Positions 16,005 to 22,364 of a stretch of DNA of 22,364 bases are shown here, one piece after another. The translations under genes were made by a program, and so were the position numbers. A model generated the notes under the pieces. That model was given only the letters and a program-made list of their open reading frames with translations. It had not been told where the DNA came from and did not search any database. The DNA is from DASXTS01 sp036505275 (GTDB lineage: Bacteria; Actinomycetota; Actinomycetes; Mycobacteriales; Pseudonocardiaceae). Location: assembly GCA_036505275.1 (NCBI GenBank), contig DASXTS010000024.1, positions 1 to 22,364 of the forward strand, written 5' to 3'. Numbering within the stretch: the first letter of the stretch is position 1; every line of letters starts with the position of its first letter.

Positions 16005-16907
16005 TCAGGAGGCTGCCTTTTGGCGGCCGCGGGGGGCGGCCTTGCGCTTGGCGGCGTCCTCCTTGTCGCTGTCCTCCTTGGCCGTGTCCGTGTCCTTGGC
16101 CGTGTCCTTGGCCGTGTCCTTGGCCGGTTGGCCGCGGGACTTCCTGGCCGCCTCGACGGACGCCTTGAGCGCCGCGACCAGGTCGACGACCGGTGCCTTC
16201 TCCTCCGGCTCCGCCGGCCGGTGGATCTCGCCGCCGGTGGCCTTGGCCCGCACGACCTCTTCGAGCGCCTCCCGGTACTCGTCGTGGTACTGGGTCGGGT
16301 CGTAGTCGTCGGCCATCGTGTCGATCAGCGTGCGGGCCACGTCGCGCTCAGCCTTGGAGACCTTCACCCCGTCGGACAGCGAATCGAAGTCGGCTTCGCG
16401 CACCTCGTCCGGCCAGACCATGGTCTGCATCACGAGCACGTCGTCGCGCGGGCGCAGCACGGCCAGCGACTCGCGGTTGCGGATCGCCACCTTGACCAGA
16501 CCCACCCGGCCGGCGTCCTGCAGGGCCTCGCGGAGCAGGGCGTACGGCTTGGCTCCGGCCTTGTCCGGCTCGAGGTAGTAGCTGCGGGAGTAGGACACCG
16601 GGTCGACCTGCTCGGCCGGCACGAAGGCGAGCAGCTCGATCGTCTTGGCCGTCGGCAGCGGCAGGTCGGTCAGGTCCTCGTCGGTCATCACCACGACGTC
16701 GCCGCTGTCCATCTCGTAGCCCTTGGCCAGATCGGCGTAGGCGACCTCCTCGCCACACACCTGGCAGAACCGCTTGTAGCGCACCCGCCCGCCGTCCTCG
16801 GCATGCACCTGATGGAATGACACGTCGCGGTCCTCGGTCGCGGCGTACAGCTTGACCGGCACGTTGACCAGCCCGAACGAGACCGCACCCTTCCAGATAG
16901 CGCGCAT
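16005..16907 (-). CDS. ku: Ku, DNA end-binding protein of non-homologous end joining
   Basis: 300 residues starting MRAIWKGAVSFGLVNVPVKL, the hallmark of bacterial Ku. FHQVHAEDGGRVRYKRFCQVCG (31-52), YYLEPDKAGAKPYALL (110-125), MQTMVWPDEVR (160-170) and DDYDPTQYHDEYREAL (200-215) follow the family through the DNA-encircling core. Bacterial Ku homodimers bind double-strand ends and recruit LigD. The C-terminus from about 255 is a Lys/Asp/Ala-rich tail with AKDT repeats, like the basic extensions that help DNA binding in some bacterial Ku proteins. The ATG at 16907 is weakly supported by a ribosome binding site. The frame continues upstream antisense to the polymerase gene, but that part is a shadow. 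It is divergent from the LigD-type polymerase. Confidence 0.96.
   Translation of the reverse strand: MRAIWKGAVSFGLVNVPVKLYAATEDRDVSFHQVHAEDGGRVRYKRFCQVCGEEVAYADLAKGYEMDSGDVVVMTDEDLTDLPLPTAKTIELLAFVPAEQVDPVSYSRSYYLEPDKAGAKPYALLREALQDAGRVGLVKVAIRNRESLAVLRPRDDVLVMQTMVWPDEVREADFDSLSDGVKVSKAERDVARTLIDTMADDYDPTQYHDEYREALEEVVRAKATGGEIHRPAEPEEKAPVVDLVAALKASVEAARKSRGQPAKDTAKDTAKDTDTAKEDSDKEDAAKRKAAPRGRQKAAS
16090..16125 (-). repeat. Three 12-bp tandem repeats in the Ku basic tail
   Basis: Three exact copies of GTGTCCTTGGCC (plus strand) encode the AKDT repeat in the C-terminal extension of Ku. Confidence 0.93.
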
Positions 16908-16918
16908 GATCTTTAGTG

Positions 16919-16936
16919 TCCCCCCTGTTCGGGGGA
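16919..16936. promoter_or_regulatory. TCCCCC-6-GGGGGA palindrome between ku and the polymerase gene
   Basis: TCCCCC (16919-16924) and GGGGGA (16931-16936) form a perfect 6-bp inverted repeat around CTGTTC, 12 nt upstream of the ku ATG in a divergent promoter region. It is a candidate operator. No factor can be named. Confidence 0.35.
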
Positions 16937-16985
16937 TATGCATCTGGCTTCTGGGGGAGGATGGACCCAATGGGAAAATGGCACG

Positions 16986-17894
16986 GTGCCAGCGCAGGAG
17001 CGGGTCAAGGTGCAGGTTGCCGGCCGGCAGCTGACGCTCACCCACCTCGACCGCGTGCTGTACCCGTCGGGCTGCACCAAGGCCGAGGTGATCGATTACT
17101 ACACCGCCGCCGCCCCGGTGATGCTGCCGCACCTGGCCGACCGCGCGCTGACCCTCATCCGCTACCCCGAGGGCGTCGCGGCCGGTGGCTTCTTCGCCAA
17201 GAACGCGCCGTCGGGCACGCCGAGCTGGGTGCGCCGCAGCCGCCAGGCCACCTCGGAGGACGACATCGACCACGTCGTGGTCGACTCGACGGCAACCCTG
17301 GTGTGGCTGGCCAACCTGTCCGCGATCGAGCTGCACATCCCGCTGTGGAAGGTCCGCTCCGACCACGACGCCGGCAGGGCCGACTACGACCGGATGGTGA
17401 TCGACCTCGACCCTGGCCAGGGCGCCGGCATCGCGGAGTGCGCGACCCTGGCGCTGGCGCTGCGCGGCGCGCTGGCCGACGACGGGCTGCACGCCGTGCC
17501 CAAGACCACCGGCAAGGCCGGCATGCACCTGCTGGTGCCGATCGCACCGACCCGGTACGACCGGGTGGTCGACTACATCAAGCGGCTCGCCGAGGCGCTG
17601 GCGTCGGCCGCGCCGGAGCTGGCCACCGCCAAGATTGGCGAGGCGAACCGGTCCGGTCGGGTACTGCTGGACTGGCGGCAGAACGCCTACCGGATGACCA
17701 CCGTGGCGCCGTACTCGCTGCGGGCCGGCCAGGAGCCGGGTGTTTCCACCCCGGTGACCTGGGACGAGGTGGCCGCCGCCTCGGCCGGCATGCGGCTGTG
17801 GTTCAGCATGGACGAGGTGCGGGAGCGGATCGCCAAGCACGGTGACCTCGCGGCCGATGTGCTGACCGGCGACCGTCCGTCGCTGCCGGACTGA
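16986..17894 (+). CDS. Stand-alone LigD-type DNA polymerase/primase domain protein
   Basis: 302 residues from GTG 16986; ATG 16938, behind a GGGGG run, is an alternative adding 16. The fold is the archaeo-eukaryotic primase-like polymerase domain of LigD: LTHLDRVLYPSGCTKAEVIDYY (18-39), YPEGVAAGGFFAKNAP (60-75), the metal-binding pair D140-L-D142 in MVIDLDPGQG, KTTGKAGMH with His181, and the third acidic residue D229 in VLLDWRQN. It adds nucleotides at ends bridged by Ku. No ligase or 3'-phosphoesterase domain is fused, so a ligase must be encoded elsewhere. It is divergent from ku, as expected for partners. Confidence 0.93.
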   Translation: MPAQERVKVQVAGRQLTLTHLDRVLYPSGCTKAEVIDYYTAAAPVMLPHLADRALTLIRYPEGVAAGGFFAKNAPSGTPSWVRRSRQATSEDDIDHVVVDSTATLVWLANLSAIELHIPLWKVRSDHDAGRADYDRMVIDLDPGQGAGIAECATLALALRGALADDGLHAVPKTTGKAGMHLLVPIAPTRYDRVVDYIKRLAEALASAAPELATAKIGEANRSGRVLLDWRQNAYRMTTVAPYSLRAGQEPGVSTPVTWDEVAAASAGMRLWFSMDEVRERIAKHGDLAADVLTGDRPSLPD

Positions 17895-18007
17895 CACCGA
17901 ACGGCCGGGATCCTGCAGGGCTCCCGCAGGCCGGCTCACTGTCGGTTGCGACCCGTACTCTCGGACACACCCATGAGGAGCCTCGCGCTCAGCCTCTCGG
18001 CTCCGGA

Positions 18008-18646
18008 ATGCTTGACCCCATGACCGAAAGCTCCGTACCGGCGTTCGATCTGATCGCCGAACGTTATGACGAGGCGTTCACTGATCGCAGCGCCCAGCTC
18101 GCAGCGGGCCGTTGGCTGATCGATCAGCTACCGCCTGGCGCCAGGATCCTCGACCTCGGCTGTGGCAGCGGGCTGCCGACCGCGGTCCAGCTCGCCGAGG
18201 CCGGATTCGAGGTGGTCGGGACCGACGAGTCCGGCCGCATGCTCGAACTGGCCCGCAAACGCGTCCCGAATGCCACGTTCCTGCAGCGCGACATGCGTGA
18301 CGTCGGCCCCGACCTCGGCACGTTCGATGCCGTCGTCTCGTTCTTCTCGCTGATCATGCTGCCGCGTGCGGACGTGGAAAAGGTGCTCGCCGAGGTGCGC
18401 GAGCGGCTCACCGACGACGGCCTGCTCACGATCGGCATGGTCTATGGCGACATGGACTACTTCCCGATCTGCTTCCTCGGTGCCAGCACATTCGCCACCG
18501 CCTACCCGACCGACCAGCTTGTGCAGGTGGTCAACGACGCCGGCTTCGACATCATCGAGGTCGACGAGGTGTCCGTTCAGGCCGAACCGGAGCGGGTGGA
18601 GCGGCAGATATACGTGCGGGCGAGGGTTAAATCGAAGTGGTATTGA
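18008..18646 (+). CDS. Class I SAM-dependent methyltransferase
   Basis: 212 residues from ATG 18008; ATG 18020 is also possible. Motif I is ILDLGCGSGLPTAVQLAEAG (47-66), with the ribose-binding acidic residue D73 in VVGTDESGRMLELA. RDMRDVG, then FDAVVSFFSLIMLPR and DDGLLTIGMVYGD follow, all standard for small-molecule class I methyltransferases. The acceptor is unknown. It lies 113 nt after the polymerase gene and 62 nt before the TetR start. It is not part of the mycobacterial block, so it is probably a local insertion. Confidence 0.88.
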   Translation: MLDPMTESSVPAFDLIAERYDEAFTDRSAQLAAGRWLIDQLPPGARILDLGCGSGLPTAVQLAEAGFEVVGTDESGRMLELARKRVPNATFLQRDMRDVGPDLGTFDAVVSFFSLIMLPRADVEKVLAEVRERLTDDGLLTIGMVYGDMDYFPICFLGASTFATAYPTDQLVQVVNDAGFDIIEVDEVSVQAEPERVERQIYVRARVKSKWY

Positions 18647-18708
18647 CCGGACGGCGGGACGGCTGTTTCTCCCCGACCGAGCCGGTCGGACGAGGGCAGG
18701 AGGACCGT

Positions 18709-19371
18709 ATGAGCGAGGCCGCGCACCGGCGCATCAGTCAGGTGACTCGTGGCGTACGGCTGCCAAGGGGCGCCCGGCGCGCGGTGCTGCTCGAGGCGGC
18801 GCAGGACGTGTTCGTGGCCAATGGCTACCACTCCGCGGCCATGGACGACATCGCCGAGCGGGCCGGGGTCAGCAAGCCGGTGCTCTACCAGCACTTTCCC
18901 GGCAAGCTGGAGCTTTACCTCGCGCTGGTCACCACGCACGTCGACGTCCTGGTCGCCACCGTCCGCGAAGCGCTCGCCTCCACCACCGACAACAAGAGCC
19001 GCATCCGCGCCGCGGTGACCGCCTACTTCGATTTCGTCGACCGGGAGGACCAGGCGTTCCGGCTGGTCTTCGAGTCCGACCTGCGTAACGAGCCGGCCGT
19101 GCTCGAGGCCGTCGAGCGTGGCGAGCGGGCCTGCGCCGAAGCGATCGCGCCGCTGATCGCCGAGGACGCCGGGCTCGACGAGGACCAGGCCACCCTCATC
19201 GCCGTCGGCATGGTCGGCCTCTGCCAGATCGCGGCCCGTTACTGGCTGCGTACGGAGCGGGCCGTGCCCAAGCACGAAGCCATCGAGCGGCTGTCCCGCT
19301 TCGCCTGGAAGGGCTTCGCCGGGCTCCCCCTCACCCACGGCGGCCCGCCCGACGTTATTGCGACGATGTGA
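18709..19371 (+). CDS. TetR-family transcriptional regulator (Rv3208-like)
   Basis: 220 residues from ATG 18709, chosen because AGGAGG lies just upstream; a longer frame from 18637 lacks this. The N-terminal helix-turn-helix is ARRAVLLEAAQDVFVANGYH followed by MDDIAERAGVSKPVLYQHFPGK (45-66). The remainder is a helical ligand-binding domain with AYFDFVDREDQAFRLVFESD and a tail of about 100 residues. Position in the block matches M. tuberculosis Rv3208. The TGA stop lies inside the left arm of inverted repeat A2. Ligand and targets are unknown; the 19-bp palindrome at 20494-20512 is one candidate operator. Confidence 0.93.
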   Translation: MSEAAHRRISQVTRGVRLPRGARRAVLLEAAQDVFVANGYHSAAMDDIAERAGVSKPVLYQHFPGKLELYLALVTTHVDVLVATVREALASTTDNKSRIRAAVTAYFDFVDREDQAFRLVFESDLRNEPAVLEAVERGERACAEAIAPLIAEDAGLDEDQATLIAVGMVGLCQIAARYWLRTERAVPKHEAIERLSRFAWKGFAGLPLTHGGPPDVIATM

Positions 19372-19438
19372 CATCGTCCCAATCTGGTCCCAATCTGGTC
19401 CCAATCTGATTGGGAAATTCCACATCGTCGGCGGGAAG
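19353..19438. repeat. Inverted repeat A2 with three 11-bp iterons in its loop
   Basis: CGACGATGTG (19361-19370) and CACATCGTCG (19421-19430) are the paired core of two 22-nt arms; outside the core the match is poor. The left arm contains GCGACGATGTGACAT, identical to the core of A1. The 42-nt loop holds CCCAATCTGGT at 19378 and 19389 and CCCAATCTGATTGGG at 19400-19414, three copies with an 11-bp period, the last being a perfect 6-bp hairpin. Nested inside, 19362-19378 is a 17-bp palindrome (GACGATGT-G-ACATCGTC). It lies between convergent TetR and hydrolase genes and may terminate both. Confidence 0.8.
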
Positions 19439-19453
19439 CCGTGGCCTGGGGGC

Positions 19454-20377
19454 CTAGCCGGCGGCGGCAGCGGGCTGGGTGGCGTCCCGCTGGGCGAGCG
19501 CCTCGCGGCTGACCCGGCCGATGGCGTCGACCACCTCGGCGCTGCGCTCATGCGGCAGCATGTGGCCGGCGCCGGCCAGGATGACCAGCCGGGAGCTGGG
19601 CAGCCACTCGGCGATGGTTGCCGCGTGCCGCGGCTGGGTCAGCCGGTCACGGTCGCCGACCAGGACGGCAGCCGGCGAGCCGTCGAAAGCAACCAGCGCG
19701 TCGCGCCGGTCGTGCTCGTCGAATGTGCTGCGGAAGATCAGCATGGTGGCCGGTCGGCAGCTCGCGGCCATCCTGGCGACCGCGGCAACGTCGGCCGCGC
19801 GGGCCCCGACGCCGAATACCAGCCACCGCACGAACGGCTCGATGGCGCGCGGGTGCTTCGTGATCACCTCGCGGCGCAGCGCTGACAGCAGCCCGACGCC
19901 GAGCCGCTCCAGCCCGCGCACTGCGGTCGCCAGGGGGCCGACCAGGCCGAGCGAGAGCACCTTCAGATCGCTGCAGGCGGTTGAGATGAACACGGCGCCG
20001 GCGACCCGGGAGTGCACCAGCCCGGCGTGCCGCTCGGCCAGCGCCATCAGCACCATGCCACCCATGGAGTGACCGGCCAGTACCACCGGCCCGGTCGGCA
20101 CCCGGTCAGCGATGAGCTCGGCGAGATCGTCACCAAGCCTGGCCAACGTGGCGTCCTCGGCAGCGGCCGGATCGGACTCGCCGTAGCCGCGATGGTCGTA
20201 GCTGAGCATCCGCACCGGTCCGCCGCAGGCCGCGGCGAGGCCGGGCAGCACCGGGTCCCACTCGTGCCGGTTCAGGGCGAAACAGTGCACCAGGATCACG
20301 GTGATCGGCGCCGTCGGGTCGCCGTACTCGGCCACCCGCAACCGGGTGCCGTCGGTACACCAGAACCAGTCGCTCAT
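19454..20377 (-). CDS. Alpha/beta-hydrolase fold protein
   Basis: 307 residues from ATG 20377, preceded by AGGGCAGGG at a usable distance; the frame is open to 20452. VILVHCFALNRHEW (27-40) is the oxyanion turn, SYDHRGYGESDP (59-70) the typical strand, AGHSMGG (101-107) has nucleophile Ser104, VGDRDRLTQP carries Asp244, and AGAGHMLPHE has His272. The triad is complete. It most resembles lipase or haloperoxidase-type hydrolases, and the substrate is unknown. It is convergent with TetR and not in the same position in M. tuberculosis. A palindrome at 20494-20512 upstream might be a regulator site. Confidence 0.88.
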   Translation of the reverse strand: MSDWFWCTDGTRLRVAEYGDPTAPITVILVHCFALNRHEWDPVLPGLAAACGGPVRMLSYDHRGYGESDPAAAEDATLARLGDDLAELIADRVPTGPVVLAGHSMGGMVLMALAERHAGLVHSRVAGAVFISTACSDLKVLSLGLVGPLATAVRGLERLGVGLLSALRREVITKHPRAIEPFVRWLVFGVGARAADVAAVARMAASCRPATMLIFRSTFDEHDRRDALVAFDGSPAAVLVGDRDRLTQPRHAATIAEWLPSSRLVILAGAGHMLPHERSAEVVDAIGRVSREALAQRDATQPAAAAG

Positions 20378-20493
20378 GAGGTAGCCCTGCCCTTCGCACG
20401 ACGCTGTGCCGAACTCCGACCGGCCCTGGTTGATACCGGGTGTCGGTGTCAACTACCCATCAGTGCAAACGTTGAACCGCAGGGTGAGGTCTA

Positions 20494-20512
20494 GGTTGAC
20501 GCTCTGTCAACC
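20494..20512. promoter_or_regulatory. 19-bp perfect palindrome upstream of the hydrolase gene
   Basis: GGTTGAC-GCTCT-GTCAACC has 7-bp arms and a 5-bp spacer, the size usual for a dimeric repressor operator. On the minus strand it includes TTGACA, a good -35 hexamer, reading toward the hydrolase start 117 nt away. No matching -10 was found at 17 bp. The nearby TetR gene is the obvious candidate binder, by inference only. Confidence 0.45.
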
Positions 20513-20540
20513 GGTCGACAGGCCCCGGTCGACAGGCCCG
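20511..20540. repeat. Short direct repeat CCGGTCGACAGGCCC
   Basis: CCGGTCGACAGGCCC occurs twice (starting at 20511 and about 20525), directly beside the palindrome. The remainder of 20378-20616 shows no gene. Confidence 0.6.
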
Positions 20541-20616
20541 GTGCAGCGGAGTGCATGGCGAGGCGCGGCGTGGGCGGCGCCGGGCAGCGGGCAAGAGGTC
20601 CCCGGGAACGCGTGCC

Positions 20617-20850
20617 TCAGTCGCCGCCGACCGCGAAGCCGACCCGGCGAACGTCCGCCGGCGCGATCTCGACGTAGGCCACCCTGGCCGACGGGATGAC
20701 GAAGCGCCGACCCTTCTCGTCGACGAGGGCCAGTAGGCCCTGGCTGTTTCTCATCGCCTCGGTGACCAGCGCCTCGACCTCGTCCGGCGACTGGCTGCTG
20801 GAGATGAGGAGCTCGCGTGGGGTATCCACGACGCCGATCTTGACCTCCAC
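20617..20850 (-). CDS. DUF3107 small conserved actinobacterial protein (TB9.4-like)
   Basis: 77 residues from GTG 20850, with AGGAGG 6 nt upstream; the longer ATG reading from 20889 ignores this. The sequence VEVKIGVVDTPRELLISSSQ, then EALVTEAMRNSQGLLALVDEKGRRF and ARVAYVEIAPADVRRVGFAVG follows M. tuberculosis Rv3208A (TB9.4). The function of the family is unknown. It is small, acidic to neutral and has no membrane segment or signal peptide. The position between the TetR region and the ferritin-like gene is as in mycobacteria. Confidence 0.93.
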   Translation of the reverse strand: MEVKIGVVDTPRELLISSSQSPDEVEALVTEAMRNSQGLLALVDEKGRRFVIPSARVAYVEIAPADVRRVGFAVGGD

Positions 20851-20937
20851 GCCCGACCTCCTGCCGGTGTCACCCATATCCACCGCCAACCCTAGTCGAG
20901 GCCGCGCCCGGCGCCGTCTGCCGTCAGCGAAAAGTGG

Positions 20938-21594
20938 TCAACCAAGGCCCAGCGCCACCATCCGCTTGCCGTGCCGGCTCTGCATCCGTTTGAACAGCGC
21001 GGCGACTCCGGCCAGGTCACCGGAGCCGCGGATGATGAGCTCGGCCAGGCCGTCCCGCTCGGCCACGACGTACTGCGCCTGGGTCACGGCCTCGCCGAGC
21101 AGCCGCCGCCCCCAGAGGGCCAGCCGGTCGCGCACCGTTCGGTCCGCGTCGCAGGCGGCCTGCACCTCGCGCTCGGCAAATGCGGAGTGCCCGGTGTCGG
21201 CGAGCACCTCGAGCACCAGCCGCTGGGTTGGCGCCTCCAGCCAGCCGGCGACCTCGCGATAGAAGTCGGCCGCCAACCCGTCGCCGATGTAGGCCTTGAC
21301 CAGCGACTCCAGCCACGACTTCGGCGCTGTCGAGGCGTGCCACGCGTCGATCGGCGCGACGAACGGCGCCATGGCCTGGTAGATGTCGACGCCGATGCCG
21401 GCGAGGTGCTGCTCGAGCAGCCGGTAGTGGCCGATCTCGGCAGCGGCCATGCTGGCCAGCGCGGCCCTGCCGTCGAGGGTCGGCGCCGTCCTGGCGTCCT
21501 CGGCGAGCCGGTCGAACGCGGACAGCTCGCCGTAGGCCAGCACGCCAAGCAGGTCGACCACACCCTCGTCGGGCAGGTCACGCGGCCAACTCAT
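20938..21594 (-). CDS. Ferritin-like fold protein (Rv3210c/MiaE-like)
   Basis: 218 residues from ATG 21594; the frame is open further to 21762 but the added part is low-quality sequence. Helices carry likely metal ligands: E23 in GELSAFDRLAED, E53-I-G-H56 in MAAAEIGHYRLLEQH, and further acidic residues in ADFYREVAGWLE and FAEREV. This is the pattern of ferritin-like di-iron proteins, and M. tuberculosis Rv3210c sits at the same place. Whether it stores iron, hydroxylates a substrate or binds no metal cannot be decided here. It is divergent from the DEAD-box helicase across about 180 bp. Confidence 0.85.
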   Translation of the reverse strand: MSWPRDLPDEGVVDLLGVLAYGELSAFDRLAEDARTAPTLDGRAALASMAAAEIGHYRLLEQHLAGIGVDIYQAMAPFVAPIDAWHASTAPKSWLESLVKAYIGDGLAADFYREVAGWLEAPTQRLVLEVLADTGHSAFAEREVQAACDADRTVRDRLALWGRRLLGEAVTQAQYVVAERDGLAELIIRGSGDLAGVAALFKRMQSRHGKRMVALGLG

Positions 21595-21776
21595 GACCGC
21601 TGAGCGTAGTGCGCGGTCAGCACGGGTAGACTGTTTGCATCGCGACGGTTGCAGACCCCTGCAGGCCGCCGCGGTCGCATTGTGCGCGCGACGCCCATCT
21701 CGGACTCCCGCGGCTGCCAACCCGCCGCGGTCGAGCACCTGAAGCGTGCGCGCGAGGGACAAGAGAGGCGATCACG
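21595..21776. other. Divergent intergenic region between ferritin-like gene and DEAD-box helicase
   Basis: About 180 bp. TAGACT at 21627-21632 could be a plus-strand -10 but has no good -35. CCGCCGCGGTCG occurs twice (about 21666 and 21722). If that promoter is real the helicase mRNA has a leader of about 140 nt. No small gene is supported. Confidence 0.4.
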
Positions 21777-22364
21777 CTGACCAACGACAAGATCATCAAC
21801 TACACAGTGGACCACAGCGAGTCCGGGCTCACCGAGGACACCGACACCTCGCATCCGTTGCAGGCCGGCGCGCCGGTACGGCCGGACTCGCCGACCTTCG
21901 CCGAGCTCAGCGCGCACCCGCGCATCGTGCAGGCCCTGCATGCCGCCGGCATCGAGCGGACCTTCGCAATCCAGGAGCTCACCCTGCCGCTGGCCCTGGC
22001 TGGCGACGACATCATCGGCCAGGCCCGTACCGGCACCGGCAAGACCCTCGGCTTCGGCGTGCCGCTGCTACAGCGGATCACCCACCCCGGCGACGGCACT
22101 CCGCAGGCGCTGGTCGTGGTGCCGACTCGCGAGCTGTGCCTGCAGGTGACCCGCGACCTCGCCGACGCCGGCCGGCTGCTCGGCGCCCGGGTGCTGGCCG
22201 TCTATGGCGGCCGGCCGTACGAGCAGCAGATCTCCGCGCTGCGCAAGGGCGTCGACGTGGTCGTCGGCACCCCCGGCCGGCTGCTCGACCTGGCGGAGCA
22301 GCGGTACCTGGTGCTCGGCAAGGTGCGGGTGCTGGTGCTGGACGAGGCCGACGAGATGCTCGAC
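21777..22364 (+). CDS. DEAD-box ATP-dependent RNA helicase (N-terminal part; runs off window)
   Basis: The first 196 or so codons of a DEAD-box helicase, corresponding in position to M. tuberculosis rhlE (Rv3211). Motifs visible are the Q motif region (FAELSAHPRIVQALHAAGI, FAIQELTLPLALAG), motif I ARTGTGKT, motif Ia PTREL, GG, motif Ib TPGRLLDL and motif II LDEADEMLD at the window edge. It remodels RNA structure, often in ribosome assembly or mRNA decay. The frame has no ATG near the start: CTG 21777 lies 8 nt after GAGAGG, while GTG 21807 lacks a ribosome binding site. I place the start at 21777 with low certainty. RecA domain 2 lies beyond the window. Confidence 0.92.
   Translation, partial: MTNDKIINYTVDHSESGLTEDTDTSHPLQAGAPVRPDSPTFAELSAHPRIVQALHAAGIERTFAIQELTLPLALAGDDIIGQARTGTGKTLGFGVPLLQRITHPGDGTPQALVVVPTRELCLQVTRDLADAGRLLGARVLAVYGGRPYEQQISALRKGVDVVVGTPGRLLDLAEQRYLVLGKVRVLVLDEADEMLD

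Noticed and set aside
13580..16305. Long plus-strand open frames opposite moeZ, DUF3152 and the hydrolase
   Set aside because: Their products are Arg/Pro/Ala-rich with no recognisable motif, and the minus-strand genes there are well supported.
16908..17939. Upstream extension of the ku frame to 17939
   Set aside because: The extension runs antisense to the clear polymerase gene and has no family similarity; Ku similarity begins at MRAIWKGAVS (16907).
17895..18007. Terminator or promoter between the polymerase and methyltransferase genes
   Set aside because: Only a 5-bp stem (CCTGC/GCAGG) and no properly spaced -35/-10 pair could be found.
1..22364. tRNA, rRNA or insertion-sequence transposase genes
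   Set aside because: No cloverleaf-like sequence, rRNA signature or transposase motif was recognised on either strand.

Overview
The window is high-G+C actinobacterial chromosome. Gene content and order match a block known from Mycobacterium tuberculosis (Rv3201c to Rv3211): adnB, adnA, an alkyltransferase-like (ATL) gene, a TIGR02569 gene, moeZ/moeB1, a DUF3152 gene, a TetR gene, a DUF3107 gene, a ferritin-like gene and rhlE. Several genes interrupt that order here: a secreted protein, a Ser/Thr kinase, a DUF559 nuclease-like gene, Ku with a LigD-type polymerase, a methyltransferase and two alpha/beta hydrolases. The host is therefore probably a non-mycobacterial actinomycete. I cannot place it to genus from sequence alone.

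Layout. 1-877 (-) is the N-terminal part of a saccharopine-dehydrogenase-like reductase. 902-8471 (-) holds adnB and adnA, the two motor-nuclease subunits of double-strand-break resection, separated by a small secreted Thr-rich protein gene. 8600-10296 (+) holds the ATL protein and a membrane Ser/Thr kinase. 10315-11154 (-) is a TIGR02569 phosphotransferase-like gene. 11463-12356 (+) is a DUF559 endonuclease-like gene. 12451-16907 (-) is a probable four-gene run: ku, alpha/beta hydrolase, DUF3152 and moeZ. 16986-19371 (+) holds the LigD-type polymerase (divergent from ku), a methyltransferase and a TetR regulator. 19454-21594 (-) holds a second hydrolase, DUF3107 and a ferritin-like gene. The window ends inside a DEAD-box RNA helicase (+).

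Functional theme. DNA-damage functions are dense: AdnAB end resection, an ATL lesion-recognition protein, a Vsr/DUF559-like nuclease, and Ku with a LigD-type polymerase for end joining. The rest are conserved actinobacterial housekeeping or regulatory genes.

Most interesting structure. (1) Four intergenic inverted repeats (8517-8581, 11290-11353, 12350-12413, 19353-19438) share one geometry: 22-nt arms, a core of GCGAC or GCGACG, and a loop of 20-21 nt. In the fourth the loop is enlarged by exactly two 11-bp repeats. One pair brackets the DUF559 gene. They look like a dispersed palindromic element family. (2) Many genes carry in-frame tandem duplications with a 12- or 24-bp unit, the most striking being six copies of a His-rich octapeptide inside AdnB. 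(3) The adnA/adnB pair is split by a secreted-protein gene.
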